Assembly: GCF_900130045.1 (NCBI RefSeq)
Contig: NZ_FQXT01000001.1
Span: 787,014 to 851,013 of the forward strand
DNA length: 64,000 nucleotides
Reading direction: 5' to 3'
Source: Leeuwenhoekiella palythoae
GTDB taxonomy: Bacteria > Bacteroidota > Bacteroidia > Flavobacteriales > Flavobacteriaceae
Part shown: piece after piece, positions 42,546 to 51,870 of the stretch
Layout of the letters: every line of letters starts with the position of its first letter
Position numbering within the stretch: position 1 is the first letter of the stretch
Made by a program: the position numbers and the translations under genes
Notes under the pieces: generated by a model
Seen by the model: only the letters and a program-made list of their open reading frames with translations
Told to the model about the DNA's origin: nothing
Databases searched by the model: none

Positions 42546-44087
42546 TTAATTAGCATCACTCCCTACTAGATTGTACGTAGGATCTTCAATAATATTTACA
42601 TCAATGATCGCCTCGGCGTTCTTCAACAGACGACGACAATCAGGACTCAAGTGTCTTAAATAAACTGTTTTACCAAGTTTATGATAACGGCTGGTAACGA
42701 CGTTTAAAGCTTCGATAGCTGACATATCTGCTACCCTACTTTCTTTAAAATCAATAATGATCTTGTTGGGGTCATTCAGAATATCAAACTTTTCAGTAAA
42801 ATTAGTCGTTGAAGCAAAAAATAACGGTCCGTAGATCTCATAATGTTTGGTGCCTTCATCATCTACATATTTTCTAGCTCTAATGCGTTTAGCACTTTCC
42901 CAAGCAAAAAACAAAGCCGAAAGAATCACACCCACCAATACGGCCAGCGCGAGGTTATGCAGAATCACAGTGATCGCAGCCACGATGATTACCAAGAAAA
43001 TATCCTTTTTAGGCACTTTGTTGAAAATACGAAGCGTCGCCCACTCGAAGGTACCTACCGCAACCATAATCATCACCCCTACGAGAGCCGCCATCGGAAC
43101 TTTCTCGATCACCGGCGCACCGAATAGTACGATCATCAAAATAGTTAATGCGGCAATAATACCTGACAAACGCGCTCTGGATCCCGCGGAAAGATTCACT
43201 AAGGTTTGCGCGATCATCGGGCAACCTCCCATTCCGAAGAAAAAGCCGTTAAGTAAATTGGAACTTCCCTGAGCTATACACTCGCGGTTTCCGTTCCCTT
43301 TAGTTTGTGTGATCTCATCTACGAGATTCAGAGTCAGTAAACCTTCAGTAAGTCCTACCGCCGCCATCACCATAGAATACGGTGCGATCACTTTCAACGT
43401 TTCGTAAGAAATAGGAATTTCAGGAATATGGAACGGAGGAAAACCACCACTTACCGAAGCGATATCTTTCACCGTTTTAGTATCAATTCCGAAGAAATAC
43501 ACAAGTGCAAAAACCACAATAATCGCCACCAACGAAGAAGGAACAGCCTTGGTCAATTTCGGAAGAAATATAACGATCAATACCGTAAGGGCGGCCAGAC
43601 CCGCCATAATTAATAAAGGCGTACCGGTCAACCATGCAACCTCGCCATTGACCAAAGTTTTAAACTGTTTGATCTGCGACATAAAGATCACGATCGCAAG
43701 ACCGTTTACAAACCCAAACATCACCGGGTGCGGCACCAGACGAATAAACTTCCCCAGTTTAAACAGTCCGATCAACACTTGAATTACACCGGCAAGTGCC
43801 ACAGCAGCTAAAACATATTCTAAGCCGTGCGAATTCATCAATGCAATCAGCGTGATCACTGTGGCTCCTGCTCCACCTGAAATCATCCCGGGACGACCTC
43901 CAAAAATCGCAGTGACCAAGCCCGCGATAAACGAAGCGTATAAGCCCATTAAAGGCGGCAGACCGGCAAGGATTGCAAAAGACAAGGATTCTGGGATCAT
44001 CGTCATCGCTACGGTAAGACCGGCAAGAATTTCGGTTTTGTAATTGACCTTTTGGGTGAGATCAAATAAGTTGAATACCTTTTTCAT
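42546..44087 (-). CDS. SulP-family anion transporter with STAS domain
   Basis: Inner membrane transporter of 513 residues with 10 or more membrane segments. It has the SulP start (NYKTEILAGLTVAMTMIPESLSFAILAGLPPLMGLYASF region), GGPGMISGGAGATVITL-type loops and a C-terminal STAS domain (IIIDFKESRVADMSAIEALN). SulP proteins move sulfate, bicarbonate or other anions, often with sodium or protons. It has no cys gene beside it here, so bicarbonate is as likely as sulfate. It is read alone from 44087. Confidence 0.92.
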   Translation of the reverse strand: MKKVFNLFDLTQKVNYKTEILAGLTVAMTMIPESLSFAILAGLPPLMGLYASFIAGLVTAIFGGRPGMISGGAGATVITLIALMNSHGLEYVLAAVALAGVIQVLIGLFKLGKFIRLVPHPVMFGFVNGLAIVIFMSQIKQFKTLVNGEVAWLTGTPLLIMAGLAALTVLIVIFLPKLTKAVPSSLVAIIVVFALVYFFGIDTKTVKDIASVSGGFPPFHIPEIPISYETLKVIAPYSMVMAAVGLTEGLLTLNLVDEITQTKGNGNRECIAQGSSNLLNGFFFGMGGCPMIAQTLVNLSAGSRARLSGIIAALTILMIVLFGAPVIEKVPMAALVGVMIMVAVGTFEWATLRIFNKVPKKDIFLVIIVAAITVILHNLALAVLVGVILSALFFAWESAKRIRARKYVDDEGTKHYEIYGPLFFASTTNFTEKFDILNDPNKIIIDFKESRVADMSAIEALNVVTSRYHKLGKTVYLRHLSPDCRRLLKNAEAIIDVNIIEDPTYNLVGSDAN

Positions 44088-44375
44088 GAAGTAGTTTTGT
44101 GCAAAAAGCCTGTGTGTTTGTAAAATGGAAAATGCTGTGATTTAGCAGGTTAATCCGTTTCTCAATTCGGCTGCAAAAATAGCCTTTTTTAACGGAAGGG
44201 CAAGCCTTGAAGCTTCCTATCCGATCTGACTTCTATAACTAGTGCACTCGCAATAAATACGCAAAGGATTTCGAAAAGCCTCAACCTCAAGTAGTGCCGT
44301 TAAACTTATATTAATGCGGCAGCACAGCAGATACCGAGCGGCTTAAAGTCTTATTTTCGTATAAAATCACTAACT

Positions 44376-45647
44376 ATGAAAACATCCCTCTATATTTTAG
44401 CCGGAGTTCTTGCTTTGGCTGGTTGTAAAAATGATAAAAGCGTACCCGAAAGCGAGCAAGAAGAACTCGCCGATAACGGTCCCGTTACCGTAGAAACTAC
44501 GGTGGGTCCTTTAGAACTGCCTGCTCCTTTTGCCTCAGAATCGGTAACTAAAGAAAGTAAGATCGTGGCTTGGCCTTCAGGAACAACTCCTACTGCTGCC
44601 GAAGGTTTTAAAGTAGAACGCTTTGCCGACTCGCTCAAACATCCACGATGGACGTATGTAGCTCCAAATAACGATATTTTTGTAGCGGAGTCCAACACCA
44701 AAGACAGCGCCAACCGCATTACCTTATTGCGTGATACCAACAGCGATGGCAAAGTAGATGAACGCTATATTTTTAAAGAAGATCTTAATCAGAATTTTGG
44801 AATGCTGGTTTTAGACGGTTCGTTTTACATCGCAAACACTGATGGTTTATACCGCTTTCCATACACCGAAGGGCAAACCAAATTAGAAGGTGAAGGTGAA
44901 AAAATAGTTGAACTTTCTGCAAGTGGTTATAACAACCATTGGACGCGCAATATCATCACCAACGAAGCCGGAGATAAGATTTATATTTCGGTGGGATCTG
45001 CTAGTAATGTAGGTGAACAAGGAATGGAGAAAGAAGAGCGTCGCGCCAATATTCTTGAGGTAAATCCTGACGGAACCGGAGAGATCATTTACGCAGCCGG
45101 ACTTCGAAATCCTGTGGGGATGGACTGGAATCCGGTGACGGGCGAACTGTGGACTGCAGTTAACGAGCGCGATGAATTGGGGAATAACTTGGTTCCTGAT
45201 TATGCGACCAGCGTTAAAAAAGGCGGATGGTACGGCTGGCCATACAGCTACTATGGGCAGATCAACGACCCACGCTGGGAAGATGATCCGCATCAAGATT
45301 TAGTAGACAAAGCGATTATGCCTGATGTTGCTTTAGGACCGCACACCGCATCTTTAGGTTTTACCTTTTATACCGCAGAACAATTCCCACAAATGTACCG
45401 CAATGGGGCTTTTGTAGGTCAGCACGGCTCTTGGAACCGCGAGCCTTTCTCAGGATATAAAGTCGTATTTATTCCGTTTGAAAACGGGATCCCAAAAGAA
45501 CCAACCGATTTCCTTACCGGTTTTGTTCCTGACGAAAACGGGAATGAAGTGTACGGCCGCCCGGTGGCTACTACAGTAGCGCCAGACGGTTCCTTACTGG
45601 TGAACGATGATGATGGCGGAGTGATCTGGCGCGTTTCCGCAGAGTAA
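44376..45647 (+). CDS. PQQ-dependent sugar dehydrogenase-like lipoprotein (sorbosone dehydrogenase family)
   Basis: Protein of 423 residues with a lipoprotein signal (LYILAGVLALAGC) and a six-bladed propeller of the glucose/sorbosone dehydrogenase family. Markers are GFKVERFADSLKHPRWTYV, DTNSDGKVDERYIF, YAAGLRNPVGMDWNP, PHTASLGFTFY, VGQHGSWNREPFSGYKV and a final VNDDDGGVIWRVS. Many members bind PQQ, but cofactor use cannot be proven from sequence. It is followed 113 bp later by a TonB-dependent receptor. Confidence 0.87.
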   Translation: MKTSLYILAGVLALAGCKNDKSVPESEQEELADNGPVTVETTVGPLELPAPFASESVTKESKIVAWPSGTTPTAAEGFKVERFADSLKHPRWTYVAPNNDIFVAESNTKDSANRITLLRDTNSDGKVDERYIFKEDLNQNFGMLVLDGSFYIANTDGLYRFPYTEGQTKLEGEGEKIVELSASGYNNHWTRNIITNEAGDKIYISVGSASNVGEQGMEKEERRANILEVNPDGTGEIIYAAGLRNPVGMDWNPVTGELWTAVNERDELGNNLVPDYATSVKKGGWYGWPYSYYGQINDPRWEDDPHQDLVDKAIMPDVALGPHTASLGFTFYTAEQFPQMYRNGAFVGQHGSWNREPFSGYKVVFIPFENGIPKEPTDFLTGFVPDENGNEVYGRPVATTVAPDGSLLVNDDDGGVIWRVSAE

Positions 45648-45712
45648 TTCCACACAAATCAAGCCTATTGGTGTTTTAGTTTTTAGTGGCTCCAATAAGG
45701 TATACGTTTTAG

Positions 45713-45720
45713 TATTTTTG
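45713..45720 (+). promoter_or_regulatory. -7 box before the TonB-dependent receptor gene
   Basis: TATTTTTG fits TAnnTTTG, 40 bp before the ATG at 45761. No clear -33 TTG is seen at the usual distance. Confidence 0.4.
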
Positions 45721-45760
45721 AAATTCATCAGAATTTCCACCCTCGATTATCGAGTACTTT

Positions 45761-47839
45761 ATGAAAAATATTCTTTTAGGTCTGCTGTTGTTTTCTGGAT
45801 GTGCATTTGCTCAAGAGAAAACAGCAGCAGATTCTGTTTTAGTTCGAAATACCTTAGGTGAAATTACCATCACCTCCACCCCTATTCATGATAAATTGCA
45901 ACGCATTCCCGCGGCGGTAAATGTCATTGCTGCTGAAGATTTTCAGCGCGGTGACCAACTTTCTATCGCTAACGAGCTCAATAAAAATCCTGGAATTCAG
46001 ATGCAGCAAGGTGCGCTCAATACGAGCCGCATCAGCATCAGAGGTTTAGGAGCGCGCAGTCAATATTCCACAAACCGTGTAAAGGCCTATATTGAAGGCA
46101 TCCCGCTGACTACCGGCGAAGGTGAAACCACTTTGGAAGATATCGACCTCAACTTGATCGAGCGTATGGAGATCATTAAAGGGCCTGCCAGCAGTAGCTA
46201 TGGCGCAGGCCTGGGCGGAGCGATCAATATTTCGGTAATAAAACCGGAACGCAGCACAATCAAATTAAATGGATTAGCAGGCGCTTATGGTCTTTTTAAA
46301 AGCGGAATCACCGCAGCACTCGCTGAGGACAAAACCGCTGGATTTGTAAGCTTTAATCATCTGGAGAAAGACGGCTTTAGAGCGAATAGTAACTACAACC
46401 GAAACACCCTAACCGGATTTGCGAGAACCCAGATTAATGCCGCCAGCACGCTAACCTTCTTCGGAAACTATACACGGGTAAAAGCCTTTATCCCAAGTTC
46501 TGTAAATGAAGAAACCTTACAAAACAGTCCTGAAGACGCAGCATTCACGTGGGGGCAAGCGCAAGGCTATGAGTCGTATGATAAAGCCTTAGCCGGACTT
46601 TCTTACGATTGGAACATTAACGCTAACCATAGGTGGCAAACCAGTGTTTTTGCAAATTACCGTGACGGGTATGAACCGCGACCTTTTGATATTCTTGATG
46701 AAGATTCTTTTGCCTTTGGAATTCGCAGTACCTTAAAATCTCAATTTTCCCTTTTCAACCTTCCTGCAAAAAGCAGTATTGGGGTTGAATATTTTGATGA
46801 GCATTACCAGGCCCAGCTTTTCAATAATTTATATGAAGAGAATAATGGCAATGGAAGCCTGCAAGGTGACCGTTTTAGTAATCAAGAACAGGACCGCAAA
46901 TACCTCAACCTCTTTGCTCAATTAAGCCTGCAACTTGCACCGAAGCTTAAAGCAGATGTCGGCCTGAATTACAACCACAGCAGATACCGCCTGGATGATT
47001 ACCTTAACGAAGCCAATATTGACAACAGTGGGGTGTACACATACCCTCGCATCTTTTTGCCGCAAGCAGGTTTGAGTTATGAAGCCGCTAGCGATAAATT
47101 TATTTACGCCTCGGTAAGTCGTGGATTTTCACTTCCCACTGTTGCCGAAACCTTAACTCCGGAAGGTGCCATCAACCCGGAGATCAAACCCGAAACCGGG
47201 ATGAATTATGAGCTGGGATTAAAAGCCCAATGGCTAGATAAAAAACTCTATACCGAACTCGCTTTATACACGGTTCAGGTTACTAATTTACTGGTTGCAG
47301 AGCGTGTGGGCGATGATCAATATGTAGGTCGCAATGCCGGAGCCACAGACCATAACGGGATTGAATTCTTTATTCATTATCGCGAAAAGTTATCAACGGA
47401 ATGGTCATTACAACCCTACGGATCTTTAGCGGTGAACGATTATTCATTTGATGAATTTGTAGATAACGACGAGAATTTCAATGGAAATGACCTCACCGGA
47501 GTCGCTGATCAAGTGATCAATTTAGGTCTGGATGTGGCTTTTCAAAATCGTTTTAAAATCAACATCAATTACCGCCACACCGGAAGCATTCCACTGGATG
47601 ATGCCAACAGTCTTTATAGCGACGCCTACAATCTTGTAAACCTACGTGGTGACTATAGTTTTACGCTTTTTAATGAAATAAAAACCCAGCTTTTTGCGGG
47701 AGTTAATAATGTGTTTGACACCAATTATGCAGCACAGGTATTACCCAACGCAACCGGTTTTGGTGGTGCAGCGCCACGTTACTACTATCCCGGAGAACCT
47801 GTAAATTTTTACGCCGGATTGAACATCGATCTATTCTAA
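45761..47839 (+). CDS. TonB-dependent outer membrane receptor
   Basis: Protein of 692 residues with a signal peptide (ILLGLLLFSGCAFAQ). A plug domain follows: GEITITSTPIHDKLQRIPA, ISIRGLGARSQYSTNRVKA, ERMEIIKGPASSSYGAGLGG. The rest is a 22-strand-type barrel ending in YYYPGEPVNFYAGLNIDLF with the terminal Phe needed for barrel assembly. There is no N-terminal carboxypeptidase-like domain, and no SusD-like partner is nearby, so a siderophore, metal or small-molecule substrate is more likely than a polysaccharide. Its end overlaps a converging gene by 4 bp. Confidence 0.94.
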   Translation: MKNILLGLLLFSGCAFAQEKTAADSVLVRNTLGEITITSTPIHDKLQRIPAAVNVIAAEDFQRGDQLSIANELNKNPGIQMQQGALNTSRISIRGLGARSQYSTNRVKAYIEGIPLTTGEGETTLEDIDLNLIERMEIIKGPASSSYGAGLGGAINISVIKPERSTIKLNGLAGAYGLFKSGITAALAEDKTAGFVSFNHLEKDGFRANSNYNRNTLTGFARTQINAASTLTFFGNYTRVKAFIPSSVNEETLQNSPEDAAFTWGQAQGYESYDKALAGLSYDWNINANHRWQTSVFANYRDGYEPRPFDILDEDSFAFGIRSTLKSQFSLFNLPAKSSIGVEYFDEHYQAQLFNNLYEENNGNGSLQGDRFSNQEQDRKYLNLFAQLSLQLAPKLKADVGLNYNHSRYRLDDYLNEANIDNSGVYTYPRIFLPQAGLSYEAASDKFIYASVSRGFSLPTVAETLTPEGAINPEIKPETGMNYELGLKAQWLDKKLYTELALYTVQVTNLLVAERVGDDQYVGRNAGATDHNGIEFFIHYREKLSTEWSLQPYGSLAVNDYSFDEFVDNDENFNGNDLTGVADQVINLGLDVAFQNRFKININYRHTGSIPLDDANSLYSDAYNLVNLRGDYSFTLFNEIKTQLFAGVNNVFDTNYAAQVLPNATGFGGAAPRYYYPGEPVNFYAGLNIDLF

Positions 47840-48615
47840 TTTCCTTCAGGAAGTTTCATACCATTTTCTCCAAATTCGTTGAGTTCGGCTTCAAAGCTAT
47901 CGGCGAGTTCAATGAATTTGTCTAAAAGGTCCAGTTGGTTTTCAGGCTCTAACAAATTGCCGGGAAGTTGCTTGGCATCGCAATACTCAAAAAACAGGTT
48001 GTGGTAATACGCATCAATCCCCAATTGCTCCACTAAAAATTCCCGATTAAAATATTCATCGGTAGCAAAGAGCACTCGGTATTGTTTATATGTAATAGGC
48101 GCATAACTTTCCTTTTGTTTGGAAGGGTCTTTCTTAAACAAGCTCATAAAAAGGCGTCCTATCTCCATAAAATCGACACCATTGGTACTGTTGGGCGGTC
48201 GGTATAGTTGGCGGTTCTTTTTGATGTCATTTTGAATTCTACTATTGAAAATACTATCGTAGACGCGCACATCAAAAGGCTTTTCCTTAGGCGCTTCGGT
48301 GAGGCGTACTTCGTCCAGTTCGTTTAAGTTCTCTTTCAACTCCACGACCCAAACCTTTTCCAGCTGATATTGCTCTACCACAAACACCTGCGTTTCCATA
48401 AACGGCGCACTAAACACCAAAGAATCTTCTAAGCGGGCCGCCAGACTAAAATCTCCCTCATCAGTAGTGGTCGTACTTTTATTCTGCGTCAGGTTTTGCA
48501 CCAGCACGCCGGGAACACGCTTATCGCCCGCATAAACCTTTCCGGAGGTGTTCTGTGCATAAGCATTACCCATCATCAATATGACAACTCCTGTAAGTAA
48601 AATAAGTATTCGCAT
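47836..48615 (-). CDS. Secreted protein with carboxypeptidase-like regulatory domain (paralog 1)
   Basis: Protein of 259 residues from ATG 48615 (a GTG one codon upstream is less likely). After a signal peptide (LILLTGVVILMMGNAYAQ) comes a carboxypeptidase D regulatory-like fold: GKVYAGDKRVPGVLVQNLTQ, TTTDEGDFSLAARLEDSLVFS, ETQVFVVEQYQLEKVWVVEL. The C-terminal half is helical and unknown. It shares its whole layout with the next gene upstream and likely arose with it by duplication. Function unknown. Confidence 0.8.
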   Translation of the reverse strand: MRILILLTGVVILMMGNAYAQNTSGKVYAGDKRVPGVLVQNLTQNKSTTTTDEGDFSLAARLEDSLVFSAPFMETQVFVVEQYQLEKVWVVELKENLNELDEVRLTEAPKEKPFDVRVYDSIFNSRIQNDIKKNRQLYRPPNSTNGVDFMEIGRLFMSLFKKDPSKQKESYAPITYKQYRVLFATDEYFNREFLVEQLGIDAYYHNLFFEYCDAKQLPGNLLEPENQLDLLDKFIELADSFEAELNEFGENGMKLPEGN

Positions 48616-48642
48616 CACCTTGCTTTAAGTTGCGAAGTTAGT

Positions 48643-49395
48643 TTAATTCGCTGCGTTCAACTTGTGAAATTCGGCACTTCTTTTCATTAAATACTCCAGA
48701 AAACGCATCTCATTTTTATCTTGCAACAAGCGTGCATCTACCTGCTGCTCCAGACAATAATCAAAAAACAGCGGCTCTTCTTCTTGGGTCACGGCTAATT
48801 GATTGCGCAGTAAATCCTGATTAAAAAATGCATCCTTTTTGAAAAAAGCTTCGAGCTCTCCCAGTTTTAAAATTCTAAAGCGGTTGGGATCTTCGGCTTT
48901 TTCTTTTTTGTCTTTTTTAATCGAATTCCATACCATTTTTCCGATAGCGATAAAATCAATGCCAGAACCGCTAGGACCGGGACTATACAATTCAGGATGT
49001 TCTTGAATATCCTTTTGCAACCACGTGTTGAAGTTTTTATCATATTCTTCTACCCGAAACTCTTTCACCTTGTTAGTTGCCGTAATGGTCACAGCATCCA
49101 GTTCATTTCTGCTTTCTTTAAGTTCGACCACCCAAGTTTCTTCTAGTTGATACGCTTCTACTTGATGAATTTGAGTTTCAAAAAACGAATAGCTAAAGAT
49201 CAAAGAATCTCCCAACTGTGCGGCGATCTCAAAATCACCCCAACGGTTGGTCGAAGTCATTAAGTCTTGGGTTTTATTGATGATCAACACGCCTTCTAGC
49301 GGTTTATCTTCAGCATACACTTTTCCTTGTGATTGTTGTGCGTATACTGCCGTGCTGAGCAAGAGGATAAAAGCAAAAATTAATTTTGATAGCAT
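48643..49395 (-). CDS. Secreted protein with carboxypeptidase-like regulatory domain (paralog 2)
   Basis: Protein of 250 residues with a signal peptide (LIFAFILLLSTAVYAQ) and the same layout as the neighbour: GKVYAEDKPLEGVLIINKTQ, GDFEIAAQLGDSLIFSYSF, ETQIHQVEAYQLEETWVVEL, then IDFIAIGKMVWNSIKKDKKE in the helical part. The two genes are 27 bp apart. Such proteins are common in Bacteroidota, but no role is established. Confidence 0.8.
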   Translation of the reverse strand: MLSKLIFAFILLLSTAVYAQQSQGKVYAEDKPLEGVLIINKTQDLMTSTNRWGDFEIAAQLGDSLIFSYSFFETQIHQVEAYQLEETWVVELKESRNELDAVTITATNKVKEFRVEEYDKNFNTWLQKDIQEHPELYSPGPSGSGIDFIAIGKMVWNSIKKDKKEKAEDPNRFRILKLGELEAFFKKDAFFNQDLLRNQLAVTQEEEPLFFDYCLEQQVDARLLQDKNEMRFLEYLMKRSAEFHKLNAAN

Positions 49396-49445
49396 AGTCA
49401 GGTCTATGCAGTAATGACCTTAGTTATGCTTACATGTTGCAAAAA

Positions 49446-49898
49446 TCACACGCGAACCGCATCTGGCACCAAGCCGGTATAGTCCCCGCCATTGCGAATA
49501 ACGTCCCGCACAATGGATGAAGAAATGTAACTTTTACCCGAAGAAGTGAGTAAGAACACGGTTTCTATTTGCGCCAATTTTCTGTTAGTATGCGCGATGG
49601 CTTTTTCAAATTCAAAATCCGCCGGATTGCGCAATCCTCTAAGAATAAAGCCGGAATCTGTCGCATTACAAAAATCAACAGTAAGACCTTGATAGGTCAT
49701 CACTTTGATCTTGGGTTCATCTTTAAAGGACTCTTTTAAAAAGCCTTCCCGCTGCTCTAAAGTGAACATGTATTTCTTATCAGCATTCACCCCGATCGCT
49801 AAAATGATCTCATCAAAAAGCTTTAAGCCTCGCTCAATGATATCATAATGTCCTAAAGTAAGCGGATCAAAAGATCCCGGAAATACTGCGCGTTTCAT
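49446..49898 (-). CDS. coaD: Pantetheine-phosphate adenylyltransferase
   Basis: Penultimate step of coenzyme A synthesis, 150 residues. The nucleotidyltransferase motif AVFPGSFDPLTLGHYDIIER is at the N-terminus, with GVNADKKYMFTLEQR, FILRGLRNPADFEFE and the ISSSIVRDVIRNGGD motif at the C-terminus. Standard length and motifs. Confidence 0.96.
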   Translation of the reverse strand: MKRAVFPGSFDPLTLGHYDIIERGLKLFDEIILAIGVNADKKYMFTLEQREGFLKESFKDEPKIKVMTYQGLTVDFCNATDSGFILRGLRNPADFEFEKAIAHTNRKLAQIETVFLLTSSGKSYISSSIVRDVIRNGGDYTGLVPDAVRV

Positions 49899-50045
49899 AA
49901 ATGAAAATTCAAATTCAAAATTAAAGGTACAAAAACTGAAGTGTTTAAAGTTTGTGGTAGCGTTACCTAATGCTTATAAAATATTCAGTCCATTGCGGGG
50001 GCAATAAAAGCTGCGTTTAGATCGCCTACTATTTACTGAGACTGC

Positions 50046-51038
50046 CTACTGAGACTTTTCACCATTCATTGCCTGCTCAATAACATTATCAAACAAATCT
50101 GGCAATGAAATCCCCGCCACCTTTGCCTGCTGCGGGATGATACTCGCAGGACTCAACCCCGGTGTGGTATTCACTTCTAAAAAGTGCGGGGCGCCATTGT
50201 GGAAAATAAATTCAGCTCTGGTGAGGCCTTTTAATTTTAAGATCTTAAAGACTTTTTCTGCTTCGCGTTGTACGGCTTCGGTTTGCGCATCGGTGATTCT
50301 TGCCGGAGTGATCTCTTGTGATTTACCCTCATATTTTGCCTGATAATCAAAGAAGTCATTGTCGCTAACAATTTCGGTAACCGGAAGCGCCATAACTTTT
50401 CCTTGATAATTGATCACGCCAACAGAAACTTCGGTTCCTTCTAAAAAAGATTCAATAATGATCTCATCATCTTCTTTAAACGCCACTTCGATCGCTCCTT
50501 CTAATTCTTCGGAACCATAAACCTTAGAAACTCCGTAACTGCTACCTGCTTTGTTAGCTTTTACAAAACACGGCAAACCTACTTTATCTAAAATTTCGGT
50601 AGCATTGATAACGTCGCCCTTATTTAGCAAATAATTGGTTGCGGTTTTGATTCCATAGGCTTTCAATACGCTGATGCAATCCCGCTTATTAAACGTAAGC
50701 GCAGCCTCATAATAATTACAGGCCGTCTGCGGAATCTTCAAAAGCTTTAAATAAGCTTGCAACACGCCGTCTTCTCCCGGTGTTCCGTGAATCGTGTTGA
50801 ATACGCAATCAAAGGTGATCTTAGTGCCTTCCACATTAATCGAGAAATCAGCTTTATCAACAGGAATTGGCGGGTGATCGGCGTGTTTACAAAACCAGCC
50901 TTCCTTTAAAATATGAATGGGAAATACATTATAAATAGATTGGTCTAGATGTTTGCAAACCGTGTTTCCGCTCAAGATCGAGATATTCACCTCACTGGAA
51001 AATCCACCCATCACGACTGCAATATTTTTTTTTGACAT
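50046..51038 (-). CDS. ddl: D-alanine--D-alanine ligase
   Basis: ATP-grasp enzyme of peptidoglycan precursor synthesis, 330 residues. Motifs: VVMGGFSSEVNISILSG at the N-terminus, FNTIHGTPGEDGVLQAYL, PCFVKANKAGSSYGVSKV, EFIFHNGAPHFLEVNTTPG and GLSPASIIPQQAKVAGI. It is divergent from the PASTA-protein gene (208 bp between starts). Confidence 0.96.
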   Translation of the reverse strand: MSKKNIAVVMGGFSSEVNISILSGNTVCKHLDQSIYNVFPIHILKEGWFCKHADHPPIPVDKADFSINVEGTKITFDCVFNTIHGTPGEDGVLQAYLKLLKIPQTACNYYEAALTFNKRDCISVLKAYGIKTATNYLLNKGDVINATEILDKVGLPCFVKANKAGSSYGVSKVYGSEELEGAIEVAFKEDDEIIIESFLEGTEVSVGVINYQGKVMALPVTEIVSDNDFFDYQAKYEGKSQEITPARITDAQTEAVQREAEKVFKILKLKGLTRAEFIFHNGAPHFLEVNTTPGLSPASIIPQQAKVAGISLPDLFDNVIEQAMNGEKSQ

Positions 51039-51195
51039 AGTAAAAAAGAAAGCTTTACGTTATCTAATAGAAGGCGATCTTAAGATCATCTTCAACTATT
51101 GAAAAAACAAGTTCATTTAAGCTCGGTTCACCGAGTAATTTAAGGCTTCAAAGAACGTTATTTTTAGGAAAACTCGGCAAAAAAAATGATTGCAA

Positions 51196-51226
51196 TTGAG
51201 CGTCAGCCAATTTTAAACTAAGTTTG
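51196..51226 (+). promoter_or_regulatory. Promoter of the PASTA-rluD genes
   Basis: TTG at 51196-51198 and TAAGTTTG at 51219-51226, 20 bp apart, both fitting the Bacteroidota consensus. The start codon is 21 bp further. Confidence 0.75.
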
Positions 51227-51246
51227 TAGCCGCAAAATCGCTCTTT

Positions 51247-51870
51247 ATGGGATTCTTTAAATTTATATTCAGCAAAGCCTTTTTAAAACAACTCTTGTTG
51301 GCGTTACTGGTACTGGTTCTTCTTGTATTTGGTCTGTTGTACTGGCTGCGTGCCTCTACAAATCACGACCAGCGCATCGCCGTGCCAGACCTTAGCAAAA
51401 TGTCTCTAGGCTTAGTGCAACAAGAACTTGAAAATGCCGACCTAAACTATGTGGTGATCGATTCTTCAAACTACAATCCGGATTATCCCACATACTCAGT
51501 GATCGAGCAAAATCCCGCAGCGGGAAAATTTGTAAAAGAAGGCCGAAAAATATATCTGGTACTAAACCCTTCAGGCTATCGTAAAATTGAAATTCCACAG
51601 CTAGTTGGTAGAACCCAACGTCAGGTAGAACCAACCTTGCTTGCCTTAGGATTTAAAATTGGAAAAATTGATTACCGCGACCATATAAGTTCTGACGAAG
51701 TGCTTGAACTACGCCACGACGGCAAAACCCTCAAGGTGGGCGATGCGTTGCGTAAAACTTCAGTTATTGACTTGGTTGTAGGTAATGGAAAAGGCAGCTA
51801 CCGCACCTCTGGCGATGCTGCACAAGATGTAATAAATGACGCTGAAGAATTAGACGATGCAGGATTTTAA
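51247..51870 (+). CDS. Membrane-anchored PASTA-domain protein
   Basis: Protein of 207 residues: a short cytoplasmic end, one membrane helix (LLLALLVLVLLVFGLLYWL, residues about 17-35), then PASTA repeats: VPDLSKMSLGLVQQELENAD with PTYSVIEQNPAAGKFVKEGR, and IPQLVGRTQRQVEPTLLALG. PASTA domains bind muropeptides or lipid II. No kinase or transpeptidase domain is fused. It overlaps the rluD-like gene by 14 bp and lies divergent to ddl. Confidence 0.9.
   Translation: MGFFKFIFSKAFLKQLLLALLVLVLLVFGLLYWLRASTNHDQRIAVPDLSKMSLGLVQQELENADLNYVVIDSSNYNPDYPTYSVIEQNPAAGKFVKEGRKIYLVLNPSGYRKIEIPQLVGRTQRQVEPTLLALGFKIGKIDYRDHISSDEVLELRHDGKTLKVGDALRKTSVIDLVVGNGKGSYRTSGDAAQDVINDAEELDDAGF

Noticed and set aside
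42546-44087. SulP transporter as part of the sulfation module
   Set aside because: It lies 23 kb from the cys genes next to trpA, is transcribed alone, and SulP proteins may carry bicarbonate; the link is not supported.
44376-47839. PQQ dehydrogenase plus TonB receptor as a polysaccharide utilisation locus
   Set aside because: No SusD-like gene, glycoside hydrolase or sulfatase is nearby, and the receptor lacks SusC-type N-terminal extension.
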